Below, in pieces: positions 28,101-37,127 of a stretch of 60,695 bases of DNA; position 1 is the stretch's first letter; each line of letters starts with the position of its first letter. The stretch covers positions 1-60,695 of IMG/VR virus record IMGVR_UViG_3300032047_000012. The stretch is one strand, 5' to 3'. The position numbers were made by a program, and so were the translations under genes. This DNA is from a virus. The notes beneath the pieces were generated by a model that was given only the letters and a program-made list of their open reading frames with translations, had not been told where the DNA came from and searched no databases.

Positions 28101-30746
28101 TCCCAAGGTAGTCTCAAAGGTATAGGCGAATTGGTCATCCATAAAAGGCACTACACCAGGAATAGTATTGCCATCTTCGTCCTTGGCACAGAAAATATTC
28201 AGACCCTTATCATTAGCCAAAGAATCTCCGAGCAATTGTTCCGCCGCAGCCCTGTTTCTAGCCCTTTCTCTATCTAACTGGTCTTGTATCTCCTCTGCGG
28301 TCATGCCCTTGCCACGTAACAAGCCCTCTCTTACTGAAGAATCTGGTGGACAAATAAAGTCTTCTGGAAGTGAGTCTATTATGGCACCCAACTCATCACA
28401 AATACTTAAATCCATTGAGCCAGAAACTGCTATAAAAAAGTTTATTATTTCTTCGTCTGTATCAAGACCTAATTCACAATAAGAAGTTGCCAGTAGATTT
28501 TTTACAATATCAAGAGTCTCTTGGTCAGGCTGACCTCTCAATAGATCACACAATTCTTTTAAAGAAAGAAGGTTTGATAAGTCATTCATAAGATCTCTGA
28601 ACATATCGGGATCTACAAAACCAGAATCAAATAAGTCTTGCATCATATCTTGTAGGTCTGAAAGTAAGCCATCCATTGCTGGTGGGTTCGGACCTGCCTG
28701 TGATTTATCTCTCTTACCACAGCTATCAAAGAACGTTCCAAGCAAGTTACCTATAATAGAAGTTATAGCCTGGGTCAAAGTATCTTCTAATACATTTCGC
28801 AAGGTGTCGAAAAAGGCTTCCGATATATCATCGGTTGGAAGGTTATCTGGTTTAAAAAAATCTAATAACTTACCCTCTTCGTTTTCTTTTTTAAGTCGTT
28901 CGAATTCTTTCTCCAAGATCTCGTAATCTCTCTTCATAGATTTAAGAGAGCCAAGTGGTATATCTGGTATCATACATTTTGCTGCGTCAAGAGCCATTTT
29001 TGTGATATCAACTTTGTTAATAAAGTGATCATATAGCTCTTCGGCGTCTTTACTTACGATATCAGCAGTTCTAGTGGCAAAAGGAACCATAGGCGAAAGG
29101 ATTGGAACACCTGCAAAATCCGATTGCTTCGCTCTGCTCTTTGCGATTTCTTCTTTTCTCTCTGCATTTGAATAAAAATTATTCTCTTCACGAAGTTGTT
29201 CTAATGTCTTAACCTTTGGTCCTTCAGCCTCACGCTTTGGACCTGGCTTTTTTGATTCTTGGGTTTTCGGTGTGATGGTTACAGGTTGAAACTTTGCATA
29301 TGTCTTAAGGAAATCTTTCCAAGGTAATTCCATGTCGTTACTGGTAATGGCTTCTAAAAAGTTAATAAATATTCCAGTTCGCCTGGTTGTGACTGCTACA
29401 AATTCATTAAATTTGTTTTTGAAATTATATACTTTGCCACTCTTTTTTGTAAAAGTGCATCGGACAAGATAAGATTCACTATCCCAATATAAAGTCATGA
29501 TACCCTTGTCTTCATAAAAACTCTTACCAGTCTTGGAATATTCCTCATTTTGAGTTGTCAATTTTTCTAAAGCTTTTACAAAGATTTTCACATTGTTAGC
29601 TTCATAGCTCGACCTAAAAGTAGAAACAGAACCACCCTGGCTTTCATGCTTCTTTATATTGCTTTCGAGACTTTTAATCTTTTTTCTCAAGTCGTCAGTT
29701 TGACTCTTGAATTGCTCTATTTTATAATCATTCTTTGTTGACCACTCTGGCTCTTTATCCTCTAGCGGTGGTATGTTTCTGCTCTTTACTTTTACTAATG
29801 CTTTTACTTTTGCGCCGCTTCTAGAATCAAGATGCAGTTCTACCGCTTGAGCAGGGAAATCCCAAAAAGAAGTGTCCTGAAACACACGAGATAAATAAAT
29901 TGAATCATGACGCTTGCCCTTGTCTTTTAGGATTTTAGAAACGCCTTTTTTATAAGCCTTTTCTAATAAGTTTCTCTTCTGCGTTGGACTAGAAATAACT
30001 TCACTATCCAATGCGACCGAGATTCTAATTTCTGAAGTTTGAGGAACTTCTTGTGGTACCATGTCTGGGTAGTTGAGCCAATCTTGAACATTTCCTCCCG
30101 TTGGTTGAGTTGTTTCTTCAAAAGGTCTGGTGCGGAGGTCAGGTAACTTTTCAATTTTATCGTTTTCTATATAAAAAGGTCTAGTATCCTCTGTACCTTC
30201 CGTTATAGCATATGAGAAATTTCCTTCTGAACCAAGATAGGAATCGATGACAATAATTTTATCCGTATTGGGAGATACTGTTCTGAATTCATACTTCTCG
30301 TCTACTATCGGGTCTGTGTATACAGAGGTGGCTACTTTACAATAGTGAGTTTCAATAGTAGGTATTTGTGGATATCTTTCGTGAACTCTATTTTCTATTC
30401 TTGATGTTTTTTCTTCTTGGTCGCTTTCTTCTTCATCTTCTATCATAGAGCCACCTGCATCAAGAATCTCTGCAATTCTCACCCTGTCACTCTTACGAGC
30501 GGCATTTTGGGGATGGGCGGCTACATAAGCATCTATATCTTCCTGTGTATAAGTTACCCCGTTATTGATACCTGCTTTTGGAATAAGTGAAGAAAGCCTC
30601 ATTTCTTCTTCAAAGCTCAAGTGACCCTCTACCAAGGCTTGAATACTTTCTTGCACTTCGTTTGGATATTGGTATCCAGTCTTTTCTGTATATTTTTGCT
30701 TACCCTTATTATCTTGCAAGCGGGTTTGGTCAATTGAGATGCTCAT
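25191..30746 (-). CDS. Very large baseplate or hub protein, 1851 aa
   Basis: Long, charged, mainly helical protein with AAGG upstream of its ATG. Coiled-coil segments are visible around residues 340-365 (KKIKSLESNIKKHESQ) and near the C-terminus (about 1710-1790), which has a Gln/Glu/Arg-rich low-complexity stretch built from EEQARQ repeats. It lies between the spike/hub genes and gp25, the place occupied in other myophages by hub or tape-measure-like components; its length and helical content would fit a tape measure or a hub scaffold, but no family is recognised. Confidence 0.55.
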   Translation of the reverse strand: MSISIDQTRLQDNKGKQKYTEKTGYQYPNEVQESIQALVEGHLSFEEEMRLSSLIPKAGINNGVTYTQEDIDAYVAAHPQNAARKSDRVRIAEILDAGGSMIEDEEESDQEEKTSRIENRVHERYPQIPTIETHYCKVATSVYTDPIVDEKYEFRTVSPNTDKIIVIDSYLGSEGNFSYAITEGTEDTRPFYIENDKIEKLPDLRTRPFEETTQPTGGNVQDWLNYPDMVPQEVPQTSEIRISVALDSEVISSPTQKRNLLEKAYKKGVSKILKDKGKRHDSIYLSRVFQDTSFWDFPAQAVELHLDSRSGAKVKALVKVKSRNIPPLEDKEPEWSTKNDYKIEQFKSQTDDLRKKIKSLESNIKKHESQGGSVSTFRSSYEANNVKIFVKALEKLTTQNEEYSKTGKSFYEDKGIMTLYWDSESYLVRCTFTKKSGKVYNFKNKFNEFVAVTTRRTGIFINFLEAITSNDMELPWKDFLKTYAKFQPVTITPKTQESKKPGPKREAEGPKVKTLEQLREENNFYSNAERKEEIAKSRAKQSDFAGVPILSPMVPFATRTADIVSKDAEELYDHFINKVDITKMALDAAKCMIPDIPLGSLKSMKRDYEILEKEFERLKKENEEGKLLDFFKPDNLPTDDISEAFFDTLRNVLEDTLTQAITSIIGNLLGTFFDSCGKRDKSQAGPNPPAMDGLLSDLQDMMQDLFDSGFVDPDMFRDLMNDLSNLLSLKELCDLLRGQPDQETLDIVKNLLATSYCELGLDTDEEIINFFIAVSGSMDLSICDELGAIIDSLPEDFICPPDSSVREGLLRGKGMTAEEIQDQLDRERARNRAAAEQLLGDSLANDKGLNIFCAKDEDGNTIPGVVPFMDDQFAYTFETTLGALFKSTYNSFTEEGMRFAQNLFAEVEEKEKRYYKISFPSFADVTHPENKRPGDALEFDVLVTKRRPVPHLVEFYNNPSFGTSDAKSLEINIPTQLGNSTDRAMEMLQNQQDTNNTAALQELTDILSTIKSSQSNATSKITITELDYCEIQEKTRKPEPILEPEEEKVDVYETDGLQSNDCGDNTKPVVKVEEVSVSNPPQRPTADIAFNIEISGDCESQNIIGSSVKIGDKEYIGQREITSDIVSFMEENIGSESPKNAETCIRAIYNKSFELGDFTAEEKGRRRGLFDNYSQAVSREVREKIYKILMKRLEVSTYVSSPQIIGEGTSTPYERYPLEFINLGPTSTPECDPHLLKLSQLIEEVKDGMQEAMCLDMDSEDDGSKLSPLESAMMKACIKATFRHYIIETLATGILTTTTFVGRSSQISDLKCSYIIAKMRDSLNQYSKSPKAEKCTSPDPFSGNMPTYLEDFLEQMESSYGEENDGNDSLMRKIIKEEYGIISEGLLDALLIEDDNNPSMLFSEGEVPILTHARNARLHPYTLGYVDYKNHQGDFTNPLIYFRKDGKDFLSLVLDKGTISDNLEEAYGIYTMPGGSHKCIIPLAEEFSFDRASVTKAMLMTFFSIEDYTSVLSIHEMETVSRMDSTIASFGETRDNLFSLFYAITPEKDDWKKQNPALSSVGGSSGLTKLFDFNNNVYDTPCTNFSYNFGNNELCWGSPFKGMGGFFALSLRMARDAALLEFKKYVERNDPAVKLASRLSFLSKLACVNIPTSAIAAAINAYNPLLTPLTAMATNYHALGLGVFLPSSTLNSDSDEGFEAREQLRRAGLKLPSYCGESFDEIDEVRQEEQARQEEQAQQQTRLEEQQQEILESLSEEQRQYYNSITGMSKEDLSTQIFRLEDELSSTRASLREFTDNRSNYTVVGKRDFDNGGRSPERLLPTPAVQWSTLKVEEDRIKMNLNISRIRYDEL

Positions 30747-30749
30747 TTA

Positions 30750-31658
30750 TTAATTCACCTTGTTGTAGCGGCTGTTTATATAACCTTTACCGCCTTGGGA
30801 TAAATAGTTTTTTTCAAAGTTTTCCAGATTAGTCCTGTTTGTACGAAGAGAAACTTTAGTCTTAGACATATGTCTTTTTATTGTTATCGGTGCAGTTAAT
30901 TCAAGGATTGGCGAGGTTGATGTCCGCAAACCTGCTGCTGCGGAGATATGCCAGTGGTCTTTTATTTCTTTGTTTAATTTATCTTGCTCTATCAAAAGAC
31001 CTTCAACAATTCCGTTTAATTTTGCTACGTGCTTGGTTAACCTCTTCATTGCTTCAACCATATTATCGCCCTTCACCATTGGCTGCAAGCCCGAGGTGAT
31101 GTTGTTCGCTATAATATCAACTCCGAATTTAGCAGCAGATATGTCAACTCCTTGAGAGTTTTTATCGTCTATACCTGTAACAATTTTAACGCCCTCTCTG
31201 GATACGAATCTCAGAGCGTCTGCCTTAAGTGCAATTGCAGATTTAGTATTCGCATTACCACTGCCCTCGGCGAGACCGAAGTATTCATCGATGTTTGCCT
31301 TTTGACTTATATAAATTCTTGCAGAATCAGTTTCGAAATCAGGGTCTACGAAAACTTGGTCACTTGGAGAAGAAGCCATACGTCCGACTACTATATCAAT
31401 CATAGATGCTTGAGTATCTCCCTTTCCTCCATATCCGCTGTTTCTAGAACCAAACCTGTCTCGACCCATCACAATATAATTATTGTTTTTACCCTTATGT
31501 ACTGTTTCACAATCTGCTTGCACAAATTTAGGAATAGGTTCTACAATTTCAGAGCAAAAAACTCCGTTTCTTATAGTATCGAACTCTAAATTACCAGTAG
31601 AGGTAGAAGAATTCTTTACGTCAGATATATTATTTTTATCTACTGCTTTTTTATTCAT
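30750..31658 (-). CDS. Probable baseplate hub or spike-associated protein, 302 aa
   Basis: AGAGG ribosome site. The sequence is Gly/Ser/Asn-rich in the middle with beta-type strands (IALKADALRFVSREGVKIVTG), resembling the beta-helical hub/spike-associated proteins that adjoin gp5-like genes. A short helix (about residues 195-225, MVEAMKRLTKHVAKLNGIVE) follows. It comes directly after the spike-amidase (15 nt) and 3 nt before the 1851-aa gene, which supports a joint role at the tail tip. No catalytic motif. Moderate confidence in the structural role, low in the exact place. Confidence 0.55.
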   Translation of the reverse strand: MNKKAVDKNNISDVKNSSTSTGNLEFDTIRNGVFCSEIVEPIPKFVQADCETVHKGKNNNYIVMGRDRFGSRNSGYGGKGDTQASMIDIVVGRMASSPSDQVFVDPDFETDSARIYISQKANIDEYFGLAEGSGNANTKSAIALKADALRFVSREGVKIVTGIDDKNSQGVDISAAKFGVDIIANNITSGLQPMVKGDNMVEAMKRLTKHVAKLNGIVEGLLIEQDKLNKEIKDHWHISAAAGLRTSTSPILELTAPITIKRHMSKTKVSLRTNRTNLENFEKNYLSQGGKGYINSRYNKVN

Positions 31659-31673
31659 AATATATTCCTCTTG

Positions 31674-32942
31674 TTATGGGTAATGTGGAAATTTCTTTCT
31701 TTCTGCATAGGTAAGCGGTAATTGCTTTTTAAGATTCATAGGTAGTGTAGGAGTGGGATCTCCGCCGACCTTGGGTGGTGACATCTTTATCTTTCCAAAT
31801 AAGTGTGGGTTTGCTCTAGCTATTTTTTCTTCTGTTATCTCATAAGCCTCTTCTGGACTATATCCCCGTAGCCTATGAGCCATATAGAAACAAGGATAAG
31901 ATCCGTCTCCGTGGTCACCGTTCGCTGAAACATGACTGACTATTCCTGTAGTCTCGTCTTTATTTACTGCACAACCCATGTGATAAAGGTCGCCCTTTTT
32001 AATCTGCCTGAAAACGAGAGGTATGGAATATGTTGAACAAACATGATGCACAAGTGCATAAAGCGTCTCTACTTGAACCAATGGCGGTGAAGTATATTTA
32101 CCAGAAGGGCATTGCCATCTGGCTTTATAACAGTTTTTGTGATTAACCCCATGGACCATTTCTACTCCGATTCCAATACCATTAAAGAGTCGACAATGGT
32201 TAACACCAACGAGGGGATCTTCCCATTGTATAATTCCCTCATCCTTAGTTGCTCCATAATGAACTCCGCCATTTTTATTCTTCATCACGCTTTCTGCTAT
32301 CTTTCTACCTTCGCCCGCTGTTTCGTGAATTACGAAAACAGTCGGTGGATTTCGGCGGTTCCATGCCCTAAATCCAGTCAAACCGTCTTCATTCATCTTG
32401 TTCGCTCTGCCTGGCTTAAATCTGCTTCTGGCACCTTTGCCGCCTGTACCTTTGCCGCCTTTATGAGCGGATTTTGGACCCTTACCAGAAGGGGATTCTG
32501 GTGTTAAACCTTCTTCTTCTAAAATTTCAATAATAATGCCACTTTGACCATTTGAATCTCGTTCGACGAGAACTTTTGCGCCAGGCTTCGGCATGTCCTT
32601 TACACTTTCATTTTTTGGAAGATAAGTCAAGTGCATATCTATCTTTTTTATTTCATTTGAATCGGTTGGTGCAGGATAATCTTTTGGTTCTGGTATGTGT
32701 GCATCCAATTCTGGAACTCTAACTTTTGCTGTCCATTTTGCAGTAAAAAAGGAATACCAAGGAGTAGTCTGTTCATCAACACGTAACACATAACCAATAT
32801 ATGGACCAGGTTTTATTCTAGATTCCGAATAATTCTTTACTACTACTTTTTTTATAGCTTCAGTAGAAGTGGTGGTCTTGGTGTCAAGAGAATCTTTCTT
32901 CTTTACCGTTATCTCTCCGTTGAAGTCTCCGTAATCAACCAT
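31674..32942 (-). CDS. Tail spike with N-acetylmuramoyl-L-alanine amidase domain
   Basis: 422 aa. Residues about 40-145 have the beta pattern of the gp5-type OB fold (YIGYVLRVDE, then VRVPELDAHI). A Gly/Lys-rich linker (about 150-185) leads to an Amidase_2 zinc amidase (about 195-365): VIHETAG with zinc ligand near H206, then a second histidine near H337 and an aspartate near D346 in the HGDG segment. The reaction cleaves the lactoyl-Ala bond of peptidoglycan. Where T4 gp5 carries a lysozyme, this spike carries an amidase, for local wall digestion at injection. The start overlaps the 106-aa gene by 8 nt. Confidence 0.83.
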   Translation of the reverse strand: MVDYGDFNGEITVKKKDSLDTKTTTSTEAIKKVVVKNYSESRIKPGPYIGYVLRVDEQTTPWYSFFTAKWTAKVRVPELDAHIPEPKDYPAPTDSNEIKKIDMHLTYLPKNESVKDMPKPGAKVLVERDSNGQSGIIIEILEEEGLTPESPSGKGPKSAHKGGKGTGGKGARSRFKPGRANKMNEDGLTGFRAWNRRNPPTVFVIHETAGEGRKIAESVMKNKNGGVHYGATKDEGIIQWEDPLVGVNHCRLFNGIGIGVEMVHGVNHKNCYKARWQCPSGKYTSPPLVQVETLYALVHHVCSTYSIPLVFRQIKKGDLYHMGCAVNKDETTGIVSHVSANGDHGDGSYPCFYMAHRLRGYSPEEAYEITEEKIARANPHLFGKIKMSPPKVGGDPTPTLPMNLKKQLPLTYAERKKFPHYP

Positions 32943-33255
32943 CGTCGTCCGATGCCTCGGAGTTCAAGAGGTCATAAATTTCATCTTTTTCAGAAGCGGA
33001 TAAGCCTTCCTGTTTTCCTTCCTTTTTTTGAAGAAGTCCAGCAAGTTTGACTATTTGCTCGTTTGACCTTTGGAGTGTTTCTACATATTTAGAAGCAATC
33101 ATTCCGCATTGTTGGATAGTAGAGATAGAGCCTTGTTTATTCATTTCCTGAACTAGCTCTGTTAGTAGGTGGGAAGTTATCGCTCTGTCTGAACGAATGT
33201 TTTCTAATGCCTCTCCGATAAATTCTTCAAGGTTCTGATTCTTCTTTTTCGCCAT
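32935..33255 (-). CDS. Small helical protein of unknown function, 106 aa
   Basis: Charged and almost entirely helical, with an N-terminal Lys-rich start (MAKKKNQNLEEFI), a central helix pair and an acidic C-terminus ending EASDDDG. It overlaps the end of the sigma factor gene by 29 nt and the amidase spike start by 8 nt, so translational coupling is likely. It could be a small regulator or assembly factor; nothing in the sequence decides this. Confidence 0.6.
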   Translation of the reverse strand: MAKKKNQNLEEFIGEALENIRSDRAITSHLLTELVQEMNKQGSISTIQQCGMIASKYVETLQRSNEQIVKLAGLLQKKEGKQEGLSASEKDEIYDLLNSEASDDDG

Positions 33256-33997
33256 CTTGTCTTTCCTCTATGTGGGTTATTTTACCCTCATTCCAGTCAG
33301 ACTTGAAAGAGCGATACTTTGACCTCAACTTATTTAAGTTGTTAACGACCTGTTTTGTGTTAAGTCCCGTCAACTCTCTCAAGTAAAGGTAAATAGCTTT
33401 CTTATTAAAAATTTCTATGTCGTCAGACTGCTCAAGCAAGATCTTTACAGCCTTATAAACTTTTTCCTCGGTGGGTTTCATAGGCATCTCTCCCCACTTA
33501 TCGATCTCGTTCCAAAGAGCCTGCCAGAATTGTTTTTGCTCCATTGAATCTTCATAAGGATTTGAAGTAGACATATATCTTTCTTCAATAGACCGTGGAA
33601 GAGAGTCAAACTGAATTTCACGCTTCCTCTGAATAGAATGTCTCTTTACCTTATGGATAAACCAGTTTTTAGTAATGACTGAAAAATAAGAAAAAGCTTT
33701 TGAACCCTTTGAAACATCAAACTTTTCAAGGATAGTTGTAAGCCAAATTTTACACTCTTCACGAAGCTCATCAATGTTAGGAAGAGTTGTAAACTTATAA
33801 GTGTAGACAATCTTATCTACCATCTCACCCATCGCAGGTTGGATGAGTTCTCTGTAAAGCCTTTCTCTCTTTGCCCTGTCGTTAGTGGAGCAATATTCGA
33901 TGATTGCTTCTTCGTGAACGTGCGTAAAGTAAAGTCTTTTTGTTCTTTTGCGTCTTTTTCTTTTGATTTGTTTTCTTGGAGTATTTTCTTCAGTCAT
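33227..33997 (-). CDS. Late-transcription sigma factor, gp55-like
   Basis: 256 aa. A basic N-terminus (KQIKRKRRKRTKR) is followed by sigma-70 region 2-type sequence: about residues 70-120 LREECKIWLTTILEKFD, then KAFSYFSVITKNWFIHKVKR, with the aromatic/basic helix that melts and reads the -10 element. The C-terminal ~90 residues contain a helix-turn-helix-like segment (LTGLNTKQVVNNLNKLRSKY) in place of a standard region 4. In T4, gp55 with the clamp directs RNA polymerase to late promoters. It sits just upstream of the whole virion block, whose transcription it would drive. Confidence 0.82.
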   Translation of the reverse strand: MTEENTPRKQIKRKRRKRTKRLYFTHVHEEAIIEYCSTNDRAKRERLYRELIQPAMGEMVDKIVYTYKFTTLPNIDELREECKIWLTTILEKFDVSKGSKAFSYFSVITKNWFIHKVKRHSIQRKREIQFDSLPRSIEERYMSTSNPYEDSMEQKQFWQALWNEIDKWGEMPMKPTEEKVYKAVKILLEQSDDIEIFNKKAIYLYLRELTGLNTKQVVNNLNKLRSKYRSFKSDWNEGKITHIEERQDGEKEESEP

Positions 33998-34274
33998 TAT
34001 TTTCTTTTTCAGTAATTATTCTTCCCTCGAACTCGGATGCCCATTCGTCAAAGTCTTTAATGATAGACAATAATTCTTTCAGACGAGGTTCGCCAAAGAA
34101 CAGATCCATCTTATAAGTCTCATCAAGGAACTCGTGAAAGGTGTTGAACCTTTCTTTTAGTTCGACAGAATTGTCTTCGATAATGTTCAATAATTTTCTA
34201 ATATACCACAATAGGACGGCATTGAAAATTATAGCAAGGGGGAATAATAGGTAAATTATGAGAGTCTCAATCAT
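33990..34274 (-). CDS. Small membrane protein, 94 aa
   Basis: The start is placed at MIETLIIYLLFP (ATG 34272-34274), which overlaps the zinc-ribbon gene stop by 8 nt; a start 11 codons upstream is possible but lies deep in that gene. One N-terminal transmembrane helix (about residues 3-27, IETLIIYLLFPLAIIFNAVLLW) is followed by a charged helical cytoplasmic domain. Its end overlaps the sigma factor start by 8 nt. Function unknown. Confidence 0.6.
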   Translation of the reverse strand: MIETLIIYLLFPLAIIFNAVLLWYIRKLLNIIEDNSVELKERFNTFHEFLDETYKMDLFFGEPRLKELLSIIKDFDEWASEFEGRIITEKENND

Positions 34275-34521
34275 GCTCAACTCTTGTGTCGGACTTCTGC
34301 TGTTCAAGAACTTCTTTTGAGTCTTTAATAAACTCTTTTACTCTTGTAGCAGCAGAAGTCTTTGTCGGGGTGGTTTTTTTAACGTTTATTTTATCGTAAA
34401 CTCTTGTGAGTTCACTATCCTTACTTAAACAGAATTTACATTCTTCCTGCTCTTCGTTCATTCCGTGAAATGCTCTAAAAATAACTTCACACTTTGAACA
34501 CTTGTAAGAATAATAAGGCAT
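34267..34521 (-). CDS. FmdB-type zinc ribbon protein, 84 aa
   Basis: Begins MPYYSYKCSKC, typical of the FmdB/CxxC regulatory zinc ribbons, with C8, C11, C28 and C31 able to bind one zinc. The remaining 50 residues are basic and helical (VKEFIKDSKEVLEQQ). FmdB-like ribbons are thought to act as small nucleic-acid or protein-binding regulators; in this place, directly upstream of the sigma factor, a transcriptional role is plausible but inferred. The ATG overlaps the previous stop as TAATG. Confidence 0.75.
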   Translation of the reverse strand: MPYYSYKCSKCEVIFRAFHGMNEEQEECKFCLSKDSELTRVYDKINVKKTTPTKTSAATRVKEFIKDSKEVLEQQKSDTRVEHD

Positions 34522-34727
34522 TAATTGTCTTCACCCTCGTTTTGGTTTAGTTGGAATGTAGGTGGGTTGGTTACAACAAGTTCACCTGCTTTGGTCCCCC
34601 AACGCTTGGTTTCCTCGTCCTTGGTAAAATCCATTGACTTTAAAACAGGAACAATATCGGTCTGCTCCAATAGGCTCTTTTGTAGAGCCATCATAATAGC
34701 TCCTAATGCTTGGTCACTTAACTTCAT
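34521..34727 (-). CDS. Conserved-looking 68-aa protein
   Basis: Starts MKLSDQALGAIMMALQKSLL, a short amphipathic helix, followed by VPVLKSMDFTKDEETKRWGT and an acidic tail. No domain recognised, but it lies in a tightly overlapping operon: 14 nt overlap with the glycosyltransferase end and 1 nt with the zinc ribbon start. Soluble, no cysteines. Probably a small cytoplasmic protein. Confidence 0.6.
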   Translation of the reverse strand: MKLSDQALGAIMMALQKSLLEQTDIVPVLKSMDFTKDEETKRWGTKAGELVVTNPPTFQLNQNEGEDN

Positions 34728-35880
34728 TAGTGTTATCTCCTTCAGTTGTTGTTTCTAGAACACTATCTATAACATTATTATAGCATAAGTTTATCTGTTG
34801 TTCAGTAAAATTATCCTTTATATGATTCTGAAGACTCTTTGCCTGCTTATTGTATTTTGAAAGGTTGTTATAAACCTCTCGCATTTGAGAGCGAACAGAA
34901 CTGGTACTTGGAAATACCCAAGAAGATTCTTTTTCCAACACACCTTCCCAAACTTGATAATCTTCGATATTCTTAAGTTCATATTCCAACTCAACAATCT
35001 TACCTGCTGAAAAGTCTTTAATACCTCCCCAGTTTGTGGTTATAACAGGAACGCCGTGTTGTGCTGCCTCAAATACAGGCAAGCCGTAACCTTCTCCGTG
35101 TGAAGTTGAAACATAGGCAGAAATATTTTTATTTTTATAAAGTGATACCATTTCTTCATCAGATAGAGTTCCGTGAAGCAAGTGTATTTTACATTTACGC
35201 TCTTGTGGAAGAGTTGCTAATAAAGTTTCTAACCTTTCCTTTACATATTCTCGGTCGATGTGGCTACCACTCTTCACGGAGAGCTTTAATACAAGACCTA
35301 CTTCTTCGTTTTGGAACTCCTCAACGAATGCTTGAATAGTTTGCTCAACATTCTTTCTTGGGCTCAATTGAGCAACTGATAAGAAATTAAAATCAGTTGA
35401 AAACTCAAAGTTCGCTTTCTTCTGTCGAAGGTTTCTTGCTGGAAAGTTGATTACCTCTATCTTTTCTAACAAGGTTTCGGCAAACCCGTTTTTAGAATGC
35501 TGCGAAGGGACAATAACCTTATCTACCGATTCGCAAGCTTTGTTAAAATCTTCAGAGGCTTTATCTGTTTCAGTACCAGCAGTAACACCAATGTTCTTTT
35601 CACAAATAGGCTGCCATTCGGTAGGCAACTGAACTTGAATAGAAGTTGCGAATTCACGCTCACCATTCTGAATAGCAGTTGCTGTCTTCATAATAGTTTT
35701 ATCAATCCAGTCACGTTCCTCTGTGTCTTCACATATCCAGCCAGAATGACCCCAGCCTACATTTAAAAGATATACTTCATTTCTATCGTCAGAACGTAGT
35801 GCTCGCAAAACAGATCGACAATGCTCTCCATAACCTGAACGAGATAATGCTGGTCCTCGTACTAAAATCTTTCTACTCAT
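34714..35880 (-). CDS. GT-B glycosyltransferase, family 1/4 type, 388 aa
   Basis: Two Rossmann-like halves. The N-terminal half begins ILVRGPALSRSGYGEH with the acceptor-side GYG loop. The C-terminal half shows the nucleotide-sugar domain: VAQLSPRKNVEQTIQAF, then STSHGEGYGLPVFEAAQHG with the EX7E motif that holds the donor, then PVITTNWGG. Such enzymes move hexoses from UDP- or GDP-sugars. The ATG overlaps the stop of the other glycosyltransferase (ATGA). Possible targets are phage DNA, virion proteins or host surface glycans; the sequence does not tell which. Confidence 0.85.
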   Translation of the reverse strand: MSRKILVRGPALSRSGYGEHCRSVLRALRSDDRNEVYLLNVGWGHSGWICEDTEERDWIDKTIMKTATAIQNGEREFATSIQVQLPTEWQPICEKNIGVTAGTETDKASEDFNKACESVDKVIVPSQHSKNGFAETLLEKIEVINFPARNLRQKKANFEFSTDFNFLSVAQLSPRKNVEQTIQAFVEEFQNEEVGLVLKLSVKSGSHIDREYVKERLETLLATLPQERKCKIHLLHGTLSDEEMVSLYKNKNISAYVSTSHGEGYGLPVFEAAQHGVPVITTNWGGIKDFSAGKIVELEYELKNIEDYQVWEGVLEKESSWVFPSTSSVRSQMREVYNNLSKYNKQAKSLQNHIKDNFTEQQINLCYNNVIDSVLETTTEGDNTNEVK

Positions 35881-37127
35881 AGTTCAATAATCTCCCAGTT
35901 CTGGTGTTTGCGATTCTTCCAAGAACCTTTTGTTTTATAAATGTTTGTTAGAGCCTTTTCCCAACTATCGGAAAAGTCTTTGCTGTTATAATTTCTTATA
36001 ACGTGGTTGTGACCAAGCTGTCCAAGACGAGTTCTCTCTTCGGGAGACATAATACATAATTTTTTCAAGCCAGAAATGAAATCTTCCTTGCTTACTCTAT
36101 CTTGATAAATATAAGGAACGTTCTGTGAGCCGATAATCGTCCGTGTGGCGGGCTTAATTCCAATTCCGTGTTCGTTGTCGGAATCTCTTATTTGTTCGCT
36201 TAAACCGCCTGTCTCGTTGACGAGAATGGGTGTTCCGCAAGCCATTGATTCAAGTGTCGTAAGTCCGAAGCCCTCTGCGTCTGAAATATTAATAGTGCAG
36301 TCTACCGAATTATACAACATAGCCATTCTATCCGCAGGGTACTTGAGCGGAGATAACATAACCTGCCCGTCATCAAGACCTAATGTTTTAAGGTTAGATT
36401 GTAAGTCGCTTCCTGCTGGATCTTCTGGATCTGTATGCATAAGCAATGCTGCTTTGTCCTCTCCTACTTGTTCTAGGAACTCTTTGAACCACCAAAGGAT
36501 AGTTGTAGCGTTCTTCCTTGGAGAGTTTCGGTTGTTCCAGAAAAATAAAACTTTATCGTTGTCGCCAAAGTGTTCTTTTCTAAACTCCGATACTTCTTCC
36601 TCTGGTAGAATCTTAAAAGTAGAACTATCCACGGTATGAGGAATACGAATGTGCTTTGCTTTCGTTCCAACCTCGTTAACGACACGCTCTGTTAATTTAG
36701 AGATAGAAACAACGAGGTCGTTAGAATCATAAAACTTTTTATTATAATGAGGAGCAGGGTCGTTGTCCCAAACGTGATAATAAACCATAGAGGCTTGGGC
36801 ACGAACTTCGTCTTCTATCTGCCATAACCAAGACCAATACCGAGGGTCGGTCATTAACCAAACGATATCTGGTCTTTCAGTTCGCATAATAGAACGCATA
36901 GTTTCTACGTTTCCGTAACCCTCAACAGGAAAGATTTTCCACTTGTCTCCATACTGCTCGGTTTGAATGGGAGAGGTATCTCTGTGCTTCTGGGCTCCTG
37001 CTAGTGAAACAAACTCAAACTTATCTGTTTGTAACATCGCCTCAATAAACATTTTAGTCTGAATAGCAACACCTGTTGAAAACAACGGATGGTCAGACAA
37101 TGTTAGAACTTTTATTTTTTTAGTCAT
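35877..37127 (-). CDS. GT-B glycosyltransferase, 416 aa
   Basis: N-terminal acceptor domain with VLTLSDHPLFSTGVAIQTKM (sugar-acceptor loop) and an aromatic-rich segment around residue 90-120. C-terminal donor domain with FFWNNRNSPRKNATTILWWF, a DCTINISDAEGFGLTTLESM segment carrying the EX7E motif, then CGTPILVNETGG. It is paired head-to-tail with the 388-aa enzyme and follows the PD-(D/E)XK gene by 8 nt. TAGGAG ribosome site. Two consecutive glycosyltransferases suggest sequential addition of two sugars to one acceptor. Confidence 0.85.
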   Translation of the reverse strand: MTKKIKVLTLSDHPLFSTGVAIQTKMFIEAMLQTDKFEFVSLAGAQKHRDTSPIQTEQYGDKWKIFPVEGYGNVETMRSIMRTERPDIVWLMTDPRYWSWLWQIEDEVRAQASMVYYHVWDNDPAPHYNKKFYDSNDLVVSISKLTERVVNEVGTKAKHIRIPHTVDSSTFKILPEEEVSEFRKEHFGDNDKVLFFWNNRNSPRKNATTILWWFKEFLEQVGEDKAALLMHTDPEDPAGSDLQSNLKTLGLDDGQVMLSPLKYPADRMAMLYNSVDCTINISDAEGFGLTTLESMACGTPILVNETGGLSEQIRDSDNEHGIGIKPATRTIIGSQNVPYIYQDRVSKEDFISGLKKLCIMSPEERTRLGQLGHNHVIRNYNSKDFSDSWEKALTNIYKTKGSWKNRKHQNWEIIEL

